A stretch of DNA of 64,000 nucleotides, taken from the NCBI GenBank assembly GCA_003996215.1, contig QJPP01001630.1, positions 372,001 through 436,000 of the forward strand, in the 5' to 3' direction. The translations under genes were made by a program, and so were the position numbers. Below the pieces are notes generated by a model that had not been told where the DNA came from, searched no databases, and was given only the letters and a program-made list of their open reading frames with translations. Below are positions 34,240-45,320 of the stretch, in pieces (position 1 is the first letter of the stretch; every line of letters begins with the position of its first letter). Source of the stretch: Jaltomata sinuosa (lineage: Eukaryota > Streptophyta > Magnoliopsida > Solanales > Solanaceae).

Positions 34240-36057
34240 AATTTTCTTCTTCCGATTCTTCTATATTATTATTTATATCGTTTTCGCTTTCGTTTTCTGA
34301 TAATTCATTTTCTGATAATTCATATATATTGTCTTCACTTTCTAATTCATAATCTATATATTCCATTTGTGTATATTTATCATCTCCTATTATTATTTTG
34401 GTAATTTGTTTTTTCTTTGGATTTTTTGGTAATTTGCAATCTCTAGCTAAGTGTCCTAGTTTTCCACAATTGTAACAAGTACATTCTATTAATTTTTTCT
34501 TTGTTTTATATGGTTTTTATATTTGTAATTTTTTACATAATATCTTTTTCTTGGTTTTTTATACTTATATTTTGATTTATATGGTTTATATTTACTACTA
34601 TATCTTTTTATTTTCTTATGTTTTTTATAATATTTATCTGTGCATCCGAATTGGGGTGCTGTTCTATCTTTACAATATGCTAAATTTCTTACTAATATTT
34701 TATCCATTTTAATATTTTCTTTGTATTTTTCACATAATTTCATAAACCAAATTTGTAAAAAATTTATTCGAGCTCCTAGGGTATCTACTAATTCTGCTTC
34801 ATTCCAATTTTTTTTTATTTTTGAACTAAAAGGTTCTGGTAATTTAGTAAAATATAATTTTCTTATTTCTTTACTTTTATCCGGATTATATGTTCCTTTG
34901 TAATAATAGTCTTTAAATGCACAAGTATATTCATCTAGATAACACATATTACATATTGCTAATTTTGACATTAAATTTCTGTTTATAATTTTTTCTTTAT
35001 TTTGTTCTTCTATTTCCGTCGTCATACTACCAAATTCATTTCTTATTGCTATTTCATATTTAAATAATATTTCCGTAGCTGTTGTAGCATCTGTTCCATC
35101 GTATTTTTTTATCACTTCTTAATGTTTCTAGACTTTTATTTGTTAAATTTTGTAACCATAATTTTACCGTTCCTATGAGTGTTCTTTCTATATATCCTGG
35201 TGTTTCAGCTATCGATATTTTATTGTCTATTAATTGTTTTGAAATATATCCTGTCCATAATTGAATCGTTTTATTTACATCTGCTACACAATCTAGATCT
35301 AAAAAATTATTTTGTTCAGTTATCTGCCTTGGTGTCCATTTCTTATTCACCCTTTTTTCCCTTAACGTTTTATTTCTATCATATGAATTATAGTCCATCC
35401 TATAGTAGCTTGGATTTAATTGCTTTGGATTCTTTACTCCTGATGTACTTGGTTTATCATCAGTGCTCATATCTCCTGTATTTATTTCTGGATTTATTTT
35501 TGCTTTTTCCGTTTTTTCTATTAGTTCGGTATATGTTTCACTTGTTTCCGAATAGTTTTCTCCTAGATCTTTATCATTATCACTTTCGTCACTTATTTCG
35601 TTTATGCTTATTTTTGGTAGATTGTCTTGTTCTTCTTCTAATTGTAATTTAAATTTTTCTATTTCATTTGTCAATTTTAACTCTTGTTCCTCTTCTCTAC
35701 GTTTTTCTTTTTCTTTTTGCTTACTTGCATATAATTGTTTTAGCACTTCTAATTCTTTTTCTAGTTCTATTATTTTAGTGTTTTTTTACTTCTTCTATTC
35801 GTTGTATTTTTTCTTTTGTTTGTTGTTGTATTTTTTCAATTTCTCGTTTCCTATCTATTTCTTCATTTTCTTTTGTTATTCTAACCATTGCGGTTAATTT
35901 ATCTTCTAATTTTACCGTTTCTTTTTCTAACATTAAATTTAGATTATCTCCTATTTTTTTTTTATCTTCTTCCTAAATTAGAAAATACTATTGTTATCTT
36001 TAATCCTTCCAGATTTACATATGTTTTTTCTTCTAATGCAAATTCTTCTTTATTCAT
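34232..36057 (-). pseudogene. Pararetroviral coat-protein-like frame with CCHC zinc knuckle, frameshifted
   Basis: Starting at an ATG at 36057 (MNKEEFALEEKTYVNLEG), the frame encodes a Glu/Lys-rich coiled-coil-like part (about 35930-35640) and an acidic Ser/Glu stretch. A capsid-like core follows (KLAICNMCYLDEY at about 34960), then a very Lys/Tyr-rich basic region (about 34650-34500). A CCHC knuckle (CYNCGKLGHLARDC) lies at 34436-34477, with an acidic tail. This order matches caulimovirid coat proteins. At least four frameshifts interrupt it (near 35955, 35785, 35105 and 34515), all at A/T homopolymer runs. Confidence 0.75.
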
Positions 36058-36450
36058 TTATAAATTATGTTGGTATTTATATTCTAGACTGTCTATTCGT
36101 AATTGTAATTCTAATATAACTCTTCTTTGTGCTAATAGGGATTTATTGCAAGCTCCTGCAAATATATTAGTATTTAGTCTATTTTGTCTATGTTTTAATT
36201 CTTGTCTTTTTACTATGATCATTTCATTAAGCTTTTGTCTGTGTTTGTTATTGTTATTAGTCATTGTTTTTTTTTTTTTTAAGTATTTAATGTATTTATA
36301 TTCTATTTTAGATATGGTATTAATTAACTTATTTAATTTTTCATTATCAGTTTTTGTAATACTGAGTTGTTTATATTCCGGGTATAAGCTCTTTAATTTT
36401 CTTTTCAATTTTCTTATCTTCTTACTAATAACTCCTATATGCTAACTATT
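36058..36450 (-). pseudogene. Small first ORF of the pararetrovirus (116 codons, possibly truncated)
   Basis: The frame 36408-36058 is open, basic, rich in Lys/Asn/Leu, and directly precedes the coat-protein ATG. No domain is recognised. Its position fits a small 5' ORF of solendovirus-like genomes. Viral similarity ends near 36450, close to the peroxidase gene, so the start may be missing. Confidence 0.5.
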
Positions 36451-36617
36451 AAACAGTCATCCAACTATTTATTAACTTATCTTAAATTTAAATCAAAATA
36501 TATAGTGTTTAAAGAGACGAAATTAACACACATAGCGCATATATATATCAATAGTAATGGCGACGTTACAAATTTGGCCGTTGTGGGTACGTCCAACTTT
36601 AATTAATAATCTAATTT
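36451..36617. other. Peroxidase 3' flank
   Basis: This is a short AT-rich gap between the virus copy and the peroxidase stop codon. It should hold the 3' untranslated region of the peroxidase mRNA. No poly-A signal is certain. Confidence 0.4.
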
Positions 36618-37817
36618 CTAATAATTAAATTGATTAACGACCCTACAGTTAACACGGATTTCGCCATTTGTTCCTGTTGGTGGTGGTAAGCTTCCCATTT
36701 TGAGCATGGAGTTTTTGAAATCCTGAAGAAATGCAGATAGATCGTCAACATAATTCTGGACAATTTCTCTAGTGTTGTCATCTCCAGTTGCTAGGACTTG
36801 GTCAGAAACAAGTAAGCCTTTTCCTGAAAGAAGATTAACGTAGTAGTGATTGTCGAAGGTTGATGGGGTCATGTCATCGAGATTTGCTAGGGTAGTGTTA
36901 GCTGAGCACAGTTGTTGCAGTGACTGCAAGAAATCCAAGTTCATGTCTGAATTGCTAATACCCCCATTATTGTTATTTAGCCTGGAGCTAAATGTAGCAC
37001 ATCTAGCCTTCCCAATTGTATGTGCACCTGAGAGAGTGACCATGTCTTGAACAGAAAGACCAAGATTTTGGAAGTTGGAAACAAGGGTGGCTACATTAGA
37101 GTTTGGTCCTGGGATGTTGTTATTTGCTGCTGTTTTGCTAGCTGTTAAACTATCCTTTCTCCCCGTTTGCACTTCCCACCCCAAGCCTCCTGACTGCAAC
37201 ATTACAATTTACATGCATGCATTAGTGGAAAATTCCAAACATTTTAACTCAGTAATTTTAAAGCAAAAGGATATATATATACCAGGACAACAGAATCTCT
37301 AGCAGCAATAGCAAGAATATCAGCACAAGATACAGTCTGGGGACAAGCATATTCTAGATCAGCTTTGATGGAATCAATCACTTCAAAACCTCTCAATGAG
37401 TTCAAGTTTGGTGCAGCTGTTTTCTCTCCACTAAAATTAGGGGTATCGTCCAGCAGTACTGATGCGTCACATCCCTGAAATACTTTCAACATAAATATTA
37501 AACATAGAAAATATTCACACCCAAAGAAAGACAAGAAATAATGTGTAACTTGCATTAACGAAACAGTCGTGGAAATGAAGACGAAGCAAAGAAGCAGCCA
37601 TTCTGGGGTCTTGGGACACTGCACTTTCCACCCATGAAAAGATGATAGCTTCAGCTTCTGGACAGCTGTTTTGGTATAAACCAAAACTTAACACGATGGT
37701 TACACCATCAATGCATGTTTCCTCCGACTTGTTTGGAACAACATTTCCACTTGTAAATGTTACTGAAAACATGATTAGTACCATCATGCAGAAAGAAGTT
37801 AAGTAGAAGGAAGCCAT
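36618..37817 (-). CDS. PRX40: Secreted class III peroxidase, PRX40-like
   Basis: Three exons on the minus strand, 37817-37554, 37474-37283 and 37193-36618, give an intact 343-residue protein. It has a signal peptide (about residues 1-23), distal haem motif LLRLHFHDCF with catalytic Arg and His, GCDASVLLDD calcium/disulfide region, SCADILAIAARDSV, and the proximal haem motif MVTLSGAHTIGKARC. Eight conserved Cys fit the family. Class III peroxidases use H2O2 to oxidise phenolics and cross-link wall proteins in the apoplast. The sequence is closest, from memory, to Arabidopsis PER40, which with PRX9 acts in tapetum and pollen development. Intron 1 has a GC donor (AAT|GCAAGT) and an AG acceptor; the third intron found in many family members is absent. 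Confidence 0.9.
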
Positions 37818-37892
37818 TCAATTTCGACAGTTAACTTGATGACAAAGCTGTATGGAAAGTTGTGGTTTTTGAAGTTAATACTGAAGGTTGAG

Positions 37893-37906
37893 CCCTTAAA
37901 TATAGG
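37893..37906 (-). promoter_or_regulatory. TATA box of the peroxidase gene
   Basis: On the minus strand CCTATATTTAAGGG lies about 80 bases upstream of the ATG at 37817, at the normal distance for a TATA box with a short leader. Confidence 0.55.
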
Positions 37907-37909
37907 AAT

Positions 37910-38431
37910 TGCTCACTGCAAACAGAAAAAGGAAGAGCAGTTGAGAAGAAGACATAGTCCAAGGCTAATGAGTCAAATTGGAAAATGAACATTACATGAG
38001 AGGTCCCATGGTGTATTACAATCCACCTAATACCAACTGCTTTACGTGAGGTATGTTCCAGCTCTCACATCTTGGGAGAAAGGACGGAATCCTATCACAC
38101 TTGCAACTTGTGATTACTAGAATGAATGATTTGCTATTTATTATTTATTGTTGCAGCAACTTATCGGAATTACACTTTGGAGCTAATAGGTTTACAAAAA
38201 ATTAACCAAAAGACGACAACCAAAGGAGAGCTCCAACAGCTAAATCATTGATGTACAATGAAACTTATGTGTAATGTAGGCAGTCCTTTGATGCAGTATG
38301 TAATTTGAAAACAAAATCTCAGCTAACAGAGCGTTTCTTCATAGCCATAACTAGCTGAGAATACATACTTGTTCTCAAGGACCAACCATGGTCAATTAAA
38401 ACAAATAGTAACTAGTAGTATCCTTTCAGGC
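37910..38431. other. Intergenic region between the peroxidase and S18 genes
   Basis: It holds the peroxidase promoter on one side and the 3' end of the S18 transcript on the other. No other gene is seen. Confidence 0.5.
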
Positions 38432-40950
38432 TTAAAGAGGTTCCCAACCAGCTTCTGTATTAACAAAGTTAGAGTCGTACATCTCATATTCATAATCTGC
38501 ATCAAGGTCCTCCATTGTTCTGCCAAACACAAACTGCTTTGTTCCCATAGTGGTGAACGGCATCAGACCAAAAGCTCTGGCAGTTTTGATCTCCCTGGCA
38601 ATCTTTCTTTGAGCCTTGGCACTAATTCCAGCCTATACGTGACCAAAAGGAAAGAATAAGATACATTTCACATATTCAGTCACCAAAACTAGTCGATGGA
38701 TTTGATTACAAACCTTGCTTCTCTTGATGAGAATTCCAGCCTCAGTGATGAAGTTAGCTAGGAACCTCACATTCTGTATTGCGAATTTGTTCAAACGTAT
38801 AAATCAGATAGCTCCGTTAGGCCAAAATTACAAGGCAATACTTGGGAGGAAGACACAACTTGTATGTTTGTAAGCAACAACCCAGTACTTGGAATGTGAT
38901 ATTCAGTAACAATAAACTGAAAAGCAGAGAAACTTGGGGCTAAGTATATCAAATAAGCAATATACGTGCTCGAGGGTGTTACCACAAGCAGATATTGGGG
39001 TGCATGTACGGAGACATTTTGAAGACATACATGGTCAAAGTGATGCAGAACCAAGAATACCAACCCTGAAATCAGCTTTGCACAAAACTTCCTCGGTTGT
39101 AGTTTCAAATTCATCCCTTTTAAAGGGCTTACGAACTCCTGGTTTTCTAAGATCAAGATCCTGCAGATAATAATGAAAAGCTTAGAGGTGGACATGGCAG
39201 CAACATAGAGAATACAGCGCAAAAGAGGACAGGTTGAGTTATGGCAACAAATTAATGTCATCCATAATTTTGCTCTTGCCAAAGAGAATGAAGCTTGAAA
39301 CAAGGTGCACTAGGAAATAAGCACTTCGACCATACAATTTTAACACAGCCCAAGCATTTGAAAGTTTGACGGAAGCTGTTGAAACGCAAATGGGTGCAAG
39401 ATATACAAAAACCACAATGAGACATTTCCTCGTATGGAAATGACACTCAAGAGCGCACCCAAGGGTGTGGCCTAGTGGTCAATGAAGTGGGTTAAAAAGC
39501 CATGAGTCCTGAGGTCTCAGGTTCAAATCCCAGCGGAGACAAAAAAACACTAGGTGATTCTTCCCATCTGTTCTAGCCTTGGTGGACAGAGTTACCTGGT
39601 ACCTGTTGTTCGTGGGAGGTGGCAGGTATCCCGTGGATTTAGTCGAGGTGCGCGAAAACTGGCCCGGACACCATTGTCATCAAAAAAAAAAAAAAAAAAT
39701 GACACTCGAGAGCTAAAAGCATGCAAGAAATGCTACCTCATTACTCATACCTTGATTTCATGTGTTCCCGGGTCTGTAAGCATAATCATCTTTCTCTACT
39801 TCATCAGGATCAAACTCAAAATATCTGGCTGCTTCCTTCAACTTACCATCCATTCCATCTGATAATGTATCCAAACTCTCATCCAGACCATCCAGTAAAC
39901 GAGATCTATTCCCAGAACTGAACGTGGAGGCCGGTCCAGATCTATCATAAGCCTTTTCAGACCTATCGAGCTTTCTGGAAAAGGAGTTTGAACTTGGCCT
40001 GTTCCCTGTAGACTCGAATGAGTTGGTGCTTTGCTTATCATCAGGGGCTGTGTAGTGACAAGGAATGTTGTGTCCATTATCAGGGATGTAGATAAAAGAG
40101 AAAATGGATATACATGAAAAGGTTGATGATGACCAATAACGAAGAAGCACATAATTCCACAATAAGAAAGTATCAAATTAAAGCTAGAGCGTTCGAAAGA
40201 TAATATTTGTAATGTCGGTTAGGAATTTGGATTGTCCAATATGCAAGGCAGACAATTTACAAAGGAACAATGTGGCCAGTCTATCTTGTTTGTTGATTTC
40301 TTGTTATCTTGTTACTTCAGCATTTAAGATTCGTATCATTATGCTTCTTGGATCCTCCTCAAGCTTAGGCAACTTACTATATTTGTAGTGAACTGGAAAG
40401 CATGAATAGTTTATCTAAAACCTAGTTCTCTCCACTCCTCAAATTATCAGCGAATGGAAAAAGGAGGTCACATCGGAGAAGCTTCACTCTTCACACTATA
40501 TTCAATCAGAAAAATGCATTGTCCTATAACTCTGTAGACTACAAGCACATACTTCATTTTGAACATCAATTAAATGTTTTTATCTTTTCGTATTTTACAA
40601 AAATAAAACTAGTATGCAAACCACATTTTAAAACAAAAAAGTATGTATGAAATTCAGTGTCAAAAGCTTTGAGCTTCACAAGCACGAAAAGAAAATTGGC
40701 TCAATAGAAAATCTCTGAACAACGTTGATAGGATTCAAAATAAACTCAAGAAAACTAAAACTTGCACATTTATTAATTATAAAAATTGCAACTTGGCATG
40801 ACAAACTATGGAATTTGATTGAGAATTGAATAAATAGTACATACCAAAATTTGGAAGTGCAGAAAAGGTCCTGAAAACTTGAGGATGATGACAAGAAGAA
40901 CGAGATAGGCAAGCATTGGCAGTCCATAAGGCACCCCGTATAAGCTTCAT
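38432..40950 (-). pseudogene. RPS18: Organellar-type ribosomal protein S18 gene, frameshifted in exon 2
   Basis: Five exons on the minus strand: 40950-40845, 40047-39751, 39160-39065, 38773-38714 and 38632-38432, all with GT-AG introns. The N-terminus (35 residues, Arg/Ser/Leu-rich, almost no acids) looks like a mitochondrial presequence. A poorly conserved charged linker follows, then the bacterial-type S18 core (FRNVRFLANFITEAGILIKR, ISAKAQRKIAREIKTARAFG) and an acidic tail. S18 sits in the small-subunit platform beside S6. It resembles Arabidopsis At1g07210. The exons sum to 760 nt, one more than a multiple of three: exon 2 reads into TGA about 10 nt before its donor. The splice sites and all other exons are sound, so this is either a young null allele or a sequence error. 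Confidence 0.8.
39455..39697 (+). mobile_element. tRNA-derived SINE with 16-bp target duplication
   Basis: The 5' head has an A box (TGGCCTAGTGGTCAATG) and a B box (GGTTCAAATCC) of RNA polymerase III. A body (AGTTACCTGGTACCTGT, then GAGGTGCGCGAAAACTGGCC) and an 18-base poly-A tail follow. Flanking duplications AATGACACTCAAGAGC (39439-39454) and AATGACACTCGAGAGC (39698-39713) differ by one base. It sits in plus orientation in the second intron of the S18 gene, opposite to the gene. It belongs to the Solanaceae TS/SolS SINE group. Confidence 0.9.
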
Positions 40951-41197
40951 CTTGCCTACAATAATGTAAAATCACTTTACCTTTAGAGAATTTTTTATTT
41001 TGATAAACCATTCAACCCTATCAATTAGCCGACTCCAACTTGAAACATAGTCGATTGATTGATTCAAATTATTATGTAACAAATACTTCCAAGGAGTGGT
41101 GAAGGAGGAATTTTGCTAAGAGTGTTCAAACTTTGAAGAAGTAAATAAAAGAAAATCGATGAATGGGTTTGCTGTAAATTTAAAATCAAACTACATA
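40951..41197. other. S18 upstream region
   Basis: It probably contains the S18 promoter. No TATA box is certain, and no other gene is seen. Confidence 0.4.
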
Positions 41198-41435
41198 CTC
41201 CCTCCGTCCTAATTTATATGAGTTAGTTTGACTCGGCACGGAGTTTAAGAAAGAAAGACTTTTAAAATGTGTGGTCTAAAATAAGTCACAGATGTTTGTG
41301 TGGCTGTAAATCATTTCATTAAGGGTAAAATAAGCATTTTAAAGTTAAATTGTTACGAAATATAGAAATGTGTCATTCTTTTTGGGACTGACTAAAAAGG
41401 AAAGTGAATCATATAAACTGGGACAGAGGGAGGAA
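41198..41435. mobile_element. Stowaway-like MITE with TA target duplication
   Basis: The inverted ends CTCCCTCCGTCCTAATTTAT and their imperfect complement (ATATAAACTGGGACAGAGGGAGG) are flanked by TA at 41196-41197 and 41436-41437. It is 238 bp and non-coding. It lies about 250 bp upstream of the S18 start and so may touch its promoter. Confidence 0.85.
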
Positions 41436-42880
41436 TATTTAGTAAAATCACAAAAATACTTGTTATAGAACTAACAAATATATAAAGTAAAAACTAATAT
41501 AAAGAAGTCAGCAAAAGAAATTCTACTAGTGAAAGCATAACTCAACTATATTATTATAACTGTACTCGATGAGGTTTCACCCCTTGAAATATTTTTAATA
41601 ATAGAATCATTAGGTTAATTTTGAGATGTGGAAGCTGTTTTTGGTACTTTACGAAAATATCTCTCCATTTTTGCCATTGAAACTTCAATTTGAATTGTAA
41701 AGCATTTTAATTAGACGAACAATCACACAACACAAAATCATAAACCGAACAAACTGTTAGACGATAAACTAAACCCATTTCTAATATGATTTAGACACGC
41801 GAAAAAGTGGGGTTAAAGTAATTACTGGACCTTTAGAACTTCATTTGTTAATTCATGCTAATTCTCAGCCTAAAATGTATATATTTAGCCATTGTACTTT
41901 TAATCATAGTTTGAGTATTAGTTATAGTGACTTGCGCTTAATATTGTATTCTTACTTTGTGGGTACATTGGATACCGAATTTGGAGTAAAATTGGGTGAA
42001 AAGTATTAAAATTTCAAAAATATCAAAGAAGACTCAACGACGAAAGACAAAATAATATGACACAAAGTGGCCTAATGATTGGAATACTTATATCTAATGA
42101 TTGGATGAAGAGAATATTTCAGGGCTAACAAGTGCAAATTGAAATGAATTGAAGCAAGCAGCTTAAAGAAGTGCAGTATGAGTTGTCTACGTGGAATCAC
42201 AATTATTGCTCCCAGTTCATGAAGAGGTTTTTGAATTTCAATTTCCCTGTTCCGAATTGGATTTGGTTTTAAAAGTCCAGGCCTTTTCGTACTCTATAAA
42301 TACATCCTAAACATGGTTATTAGACAATTTTGACCTGGGGAGAGCTAGGAACAGCCGCGGAGGCCGGAGTTTATTGAGTTTTACTTTTTCTTCTCCTTGC
42401 TATTAGTTTATGATTCTTTGGTCGATTTGTTATTTTTCTTTCATGTCTATGTAGAGCTAAACTTCTCGTTCTAGAATTAAGGTTCTTTCATGATTGTTAT
42501 TCAAATGTTGATTTTAATTGACTAGTTTATCATATTGGTTCATTTATTTAACCATGAGCTATAATTCAATTGTTTGGCTGACTATTGAATGAATTGAAAC
42601 CCAAGACGGATCATCTCAAATGAGTATATGCCACAAATGTGTTGAACTTATGAAAGGGAAAAGATCAAAAAAAGTTGGAGCTATGCTCGAATGAAATTCT
42701 GTGCGTTTCAGAGTTGAGATGATAGGATTTTAGGAAATTTAAGCTTTTAAGCTTCTTTTTTTGAGAAAACAAAAACAAGTGGAATGTAGCAAAACAAACT
42801 TTGAGCAAGTTTATACACTTGAAATGTAAAAGTTCGAAGAAATTAAAGAAAAAGCAACAAAATAAACTTTATTTTCTGTA
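41436..42880 (+). repeat. Probable LTR fragment of a TAT/Ogre-like gypsy element
   Basis: No gene is seen. From about 41800 the sequence has LTR character: a TATA-like CTCTATAAATACATCC at about 42293-42308, then GGGGAGAGCTAGGAAC, and the segment TCTATGTAGAGCTAAACTTC followed by GGTTCTTTCATGATTG. That segment recalls the leader of Ogre-like elements (from memory). Both ends are unclear. Confidence 0.4.
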
Positions 42881-42889
42881 GACGGAGAA

Positions 42890-42977
42890 GAGGGGCAAAA
42901 GGGGTGGTGAAGACTGACCTCGGCGGCGGCGGAGGGGCAAAAGGGGTGGTGAAGACTGACCTCGGCGGCGGCGGAGG
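42890..42977. repeat. GC-rich tandem duplication of about 42 bp
   Basis: The unit AGGGGCAAAAGGGGTGGTGA followed by AGACTGACCTCGGCGGCGGCGG occurs twice head to tail, with a GGC run in each. It is an island of high GC content in AT-rich sequence. Confidence 0.8.
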
Positions 42978-43069
42978 ATCAAGAAGCTAGCTAGTTTCCG
43001 GGAAGGATGTATTTCTCATAGTTGAACATTGGACCAAATCCTCGTACATTGTTTTGGACCAAAAAAGAG

Positions 43070-45320
43070 AACAACTACACAAATGACCTCAAAGAAATTG
43101 ACTTTGCATTTTTGTCGCTCATAAGAAAGATCCTACAAAAATAGTCTTCGTTCTTTTAATTAATAGAACAAATACATTTCTATCCCTCTACACTTTAAAT
43201 ATTTTTAAACAACTCTTCATGTTCATTTGTCTCTCAACTTTTATATTTATTTCTTTTTCTCTTTTTTGTTTTTTCTTTGATTATTTTTTTTATCCTTTTT
43301 TTCTTTTTCTCAACCTTTATTTTTATTTTATTTTTTTATTTTATTTTTTCTTCTACATTTTTATTTCTTTTTTTTCAATCTTTATTTTTTTTTCTCCTTT
43401 CAATTCTATTTTTTTTCTCCTTTTTATTTTTTCTTTAAATTTTATTTTTTATATTTTTTTATTTTTCTCAACCTTTATTTTTTCGTTTATTTTTTGTTTT
43501 ATCTATTTTTTTCTTCGTTTTTTCTTTTTTTCTCAATCTTTATTTTTTTCTTTTCTCCTCTCAACTTTTTTTTAATTTTTCTCTTTTTTTCTTTGATTTT
43601 TAATTTTTCTCTTTTTTTCTTTTTTTTTATCATTTTCTCAACTTTTTTTATTTTTTTATTTTTTATGAGATGTTCTATAACTCTTGCTTTGGGCAAGACT
43701 TAGCCCAAGGACTTTCAAGCAACAAATTACACCCATGAGCAAGACTTGACACTAGTACATTGTATCCTGATTTATGAGATGTTTTATAACACTTGCCTTA
43801 GAGACAAGACTTAGTCCAAGGACCTCTCAAAAAATACAAGTTACGCCCTATGGGCAGGAGTTCACACTACTTCATTGTGTCTTAATTTATGAGATATTCT
43901 ATAACTCTCGCCTTAGAGGCAAGACTTAGCTCAAGGATTTTCAAACAACAAGTTATGCACCACGAGCAAGACTTGACACTACCTCATTGTGTCTTGATTT
44001 ATGAGATATTCTATAACTCTTGCCTCAAGGACTTTCAAATAACAAGTTACGTCCCATTGGCAAGAGTTGACACTACCACATTGTCCTTGATTTATGAGAT
44101 GCTCTATAATACTTGCCTGAGAGGCAAGACTTAGCCCAATGACTTCCAAATAACAAGTTACGCCCCATGGCAAGATCATTTGAGACTACCACATTGTGTC
44201 TTGATTTATGAGATGTTCAATAACTCTTTCCTTAGAGGCAAGATTTAGCTCAAGGAATTTCAAACAACAAGTTATGCCTTATGGGCAAGAGTTGACACTA
44301 GCACATTGTGTCTTGATCTATGAGATGCTCTATAACGTTTGCCTTAGAGGCAAAACTTAGTCCAAGAGCCTCCCAAAAAATAAGATACGCCCCATGGGCA
44401 AGAGTTAATACTACTTCATTGTGTCTTAATTTATGAGAAACTCTATAACTCTTGCCTTAGAGGCAAGACTTAGCTCAAAAATTTTCAAACAACAAGTTAT
44501 GCCCCATGAGGAAGACTTGACGTTATTTCACTATGTCTTGATTTATGAGATATTCTATAACTTTTGCCTTAGTGGCAAGACTTTTTCCAAAGGACTTCCA
44601 AACAACAAAGCACACCCTTAAATTTACTTTGAAGTTAAAGAAAGAAGATCCTCTCCACGAATTATCCAACTTTCTATTCATTAGAAAAAAATAATAGAGG
44701 TTAAGAAAAAAAAGAAGAAAAAAATAGCAAAGGAAAAAATAAAGATTAAAAAAAAAAGAGAAAAAAAAAATAAAGGTTGAGAAGAAAAAAAGAAAGAGAA
44801 AAAAAAGAACAAAAAAAATAAAGATTGAAAAAAAAAGAACCAAAAAAATAAAGATTGAGAAAAAAAAGAACAAAAAACTAAAGGTTGAGAGAAAAAAGAG
44901 CAAAGGAAAAAATAAAGATTAAAAAAAATGAGAAAAAAATAAAGGTTGAAAAATAAAAGAAAAAGGAGAAAAAAAGAACAAAAAAATAAAAGTTGAGAAA
45001 AAGAAGAACAAAAAAATAAAGGTCGAGAGAAAAAGAAAAAAGAAAAAAAAGAATAAAAAATAAAGGTTGAGAAAAAAGAAAATGAGAATCAAAAAAAATG
45101 AGGAAAAAGAAAAAAAGAAAAAAAAATAAAAGAAAAAAGGAAAATGAAAATTAAAAATTGAGAGACAAATGAACATGGAGAATTGTGGTGTAGAGGGGCG
45201 AAAATGTATTTGTTCTATACATAAAAATGATGGAAGAGTATTCTTTAAAGACTTTTCTTATGGGGAGTAAAAATTGAAGATCACTCATTTTGGGGAACAC
45301 TCCATGTAATTTCCTGCCAA
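43070..45320. mobile_element. Fold-back element with polypyrimidine/polypurine arms and an internal satellite
   Basis: The left arm (about 43070-43660) and the right arm (about 44640-45320) are inverted copies. Outer parts such as CATGTTCATTTGTCTCTCAA (43217) and its complement (about 45155-45175), ATAGAACAAATACATTT and CATAAGAAAG correspond across the arms. The inner halves are long T-rich tracts on the left and A-rich tracts on the right. Between them lie nine tandem repeats. No transposase is present. The structure matches fold-back (FB-like, often MULE-derived) non-autonomous DNA transposons. Confidence 0.7.
43660..44640. repeat. Nine-unit tandem array (period about 93-118 bp) inside the fold-back element
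   Basis: Units begin with TTATGAGATRTTCTATAACT at about 43666, 43772, 43889, 43999, 44093, 44208, 44320, 44433 and 44543. Each contains CTTGCCTTAGAGGCAAG (a 6-bp stem hairpin) and most contain ACAAGTTAYGCCCCATGGGC and CATTGTGTCTTGA. Units differ by substitutions and small indels, so the array is old. Confidence 0.85.

Noticed and set aside
35179..36445. Plus-strand hydrophobic ORFs (157 and 185 codons) resembling membrane proteins
   Set aside because: They are antisense shadows of Lys/Glu/Asn-rich pararetroviral frames; the minus strand carries the zinc knuckle and the overlapping ORF order.
38791..39303. 170-codon minus-strand ORF in the S18 region
   Set aside because: It runs through introns and an exon in a different frame; the conserved S18 exons use other frames with proper splice sites.
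43219..43703. Long Phe/Leu-rich ORFs and their Lys/Glu-rich antisense frame
   Set aside because: They are translations of a T-rich tract in the arm of a fold-back element. Low complexity, no start context and no homology.
43660..44640. CRISPR-like regular repeats
   Set aside because: The window is eukaryotic and the repeats are contiguous units of about 112 bp without unique spacers.
44523..45176. Phe-rich minus-strand ORFs of 85 and 126 codons
   Set aside because: They come from the A-rich arm of the same fold-back element and mirror the left arm.
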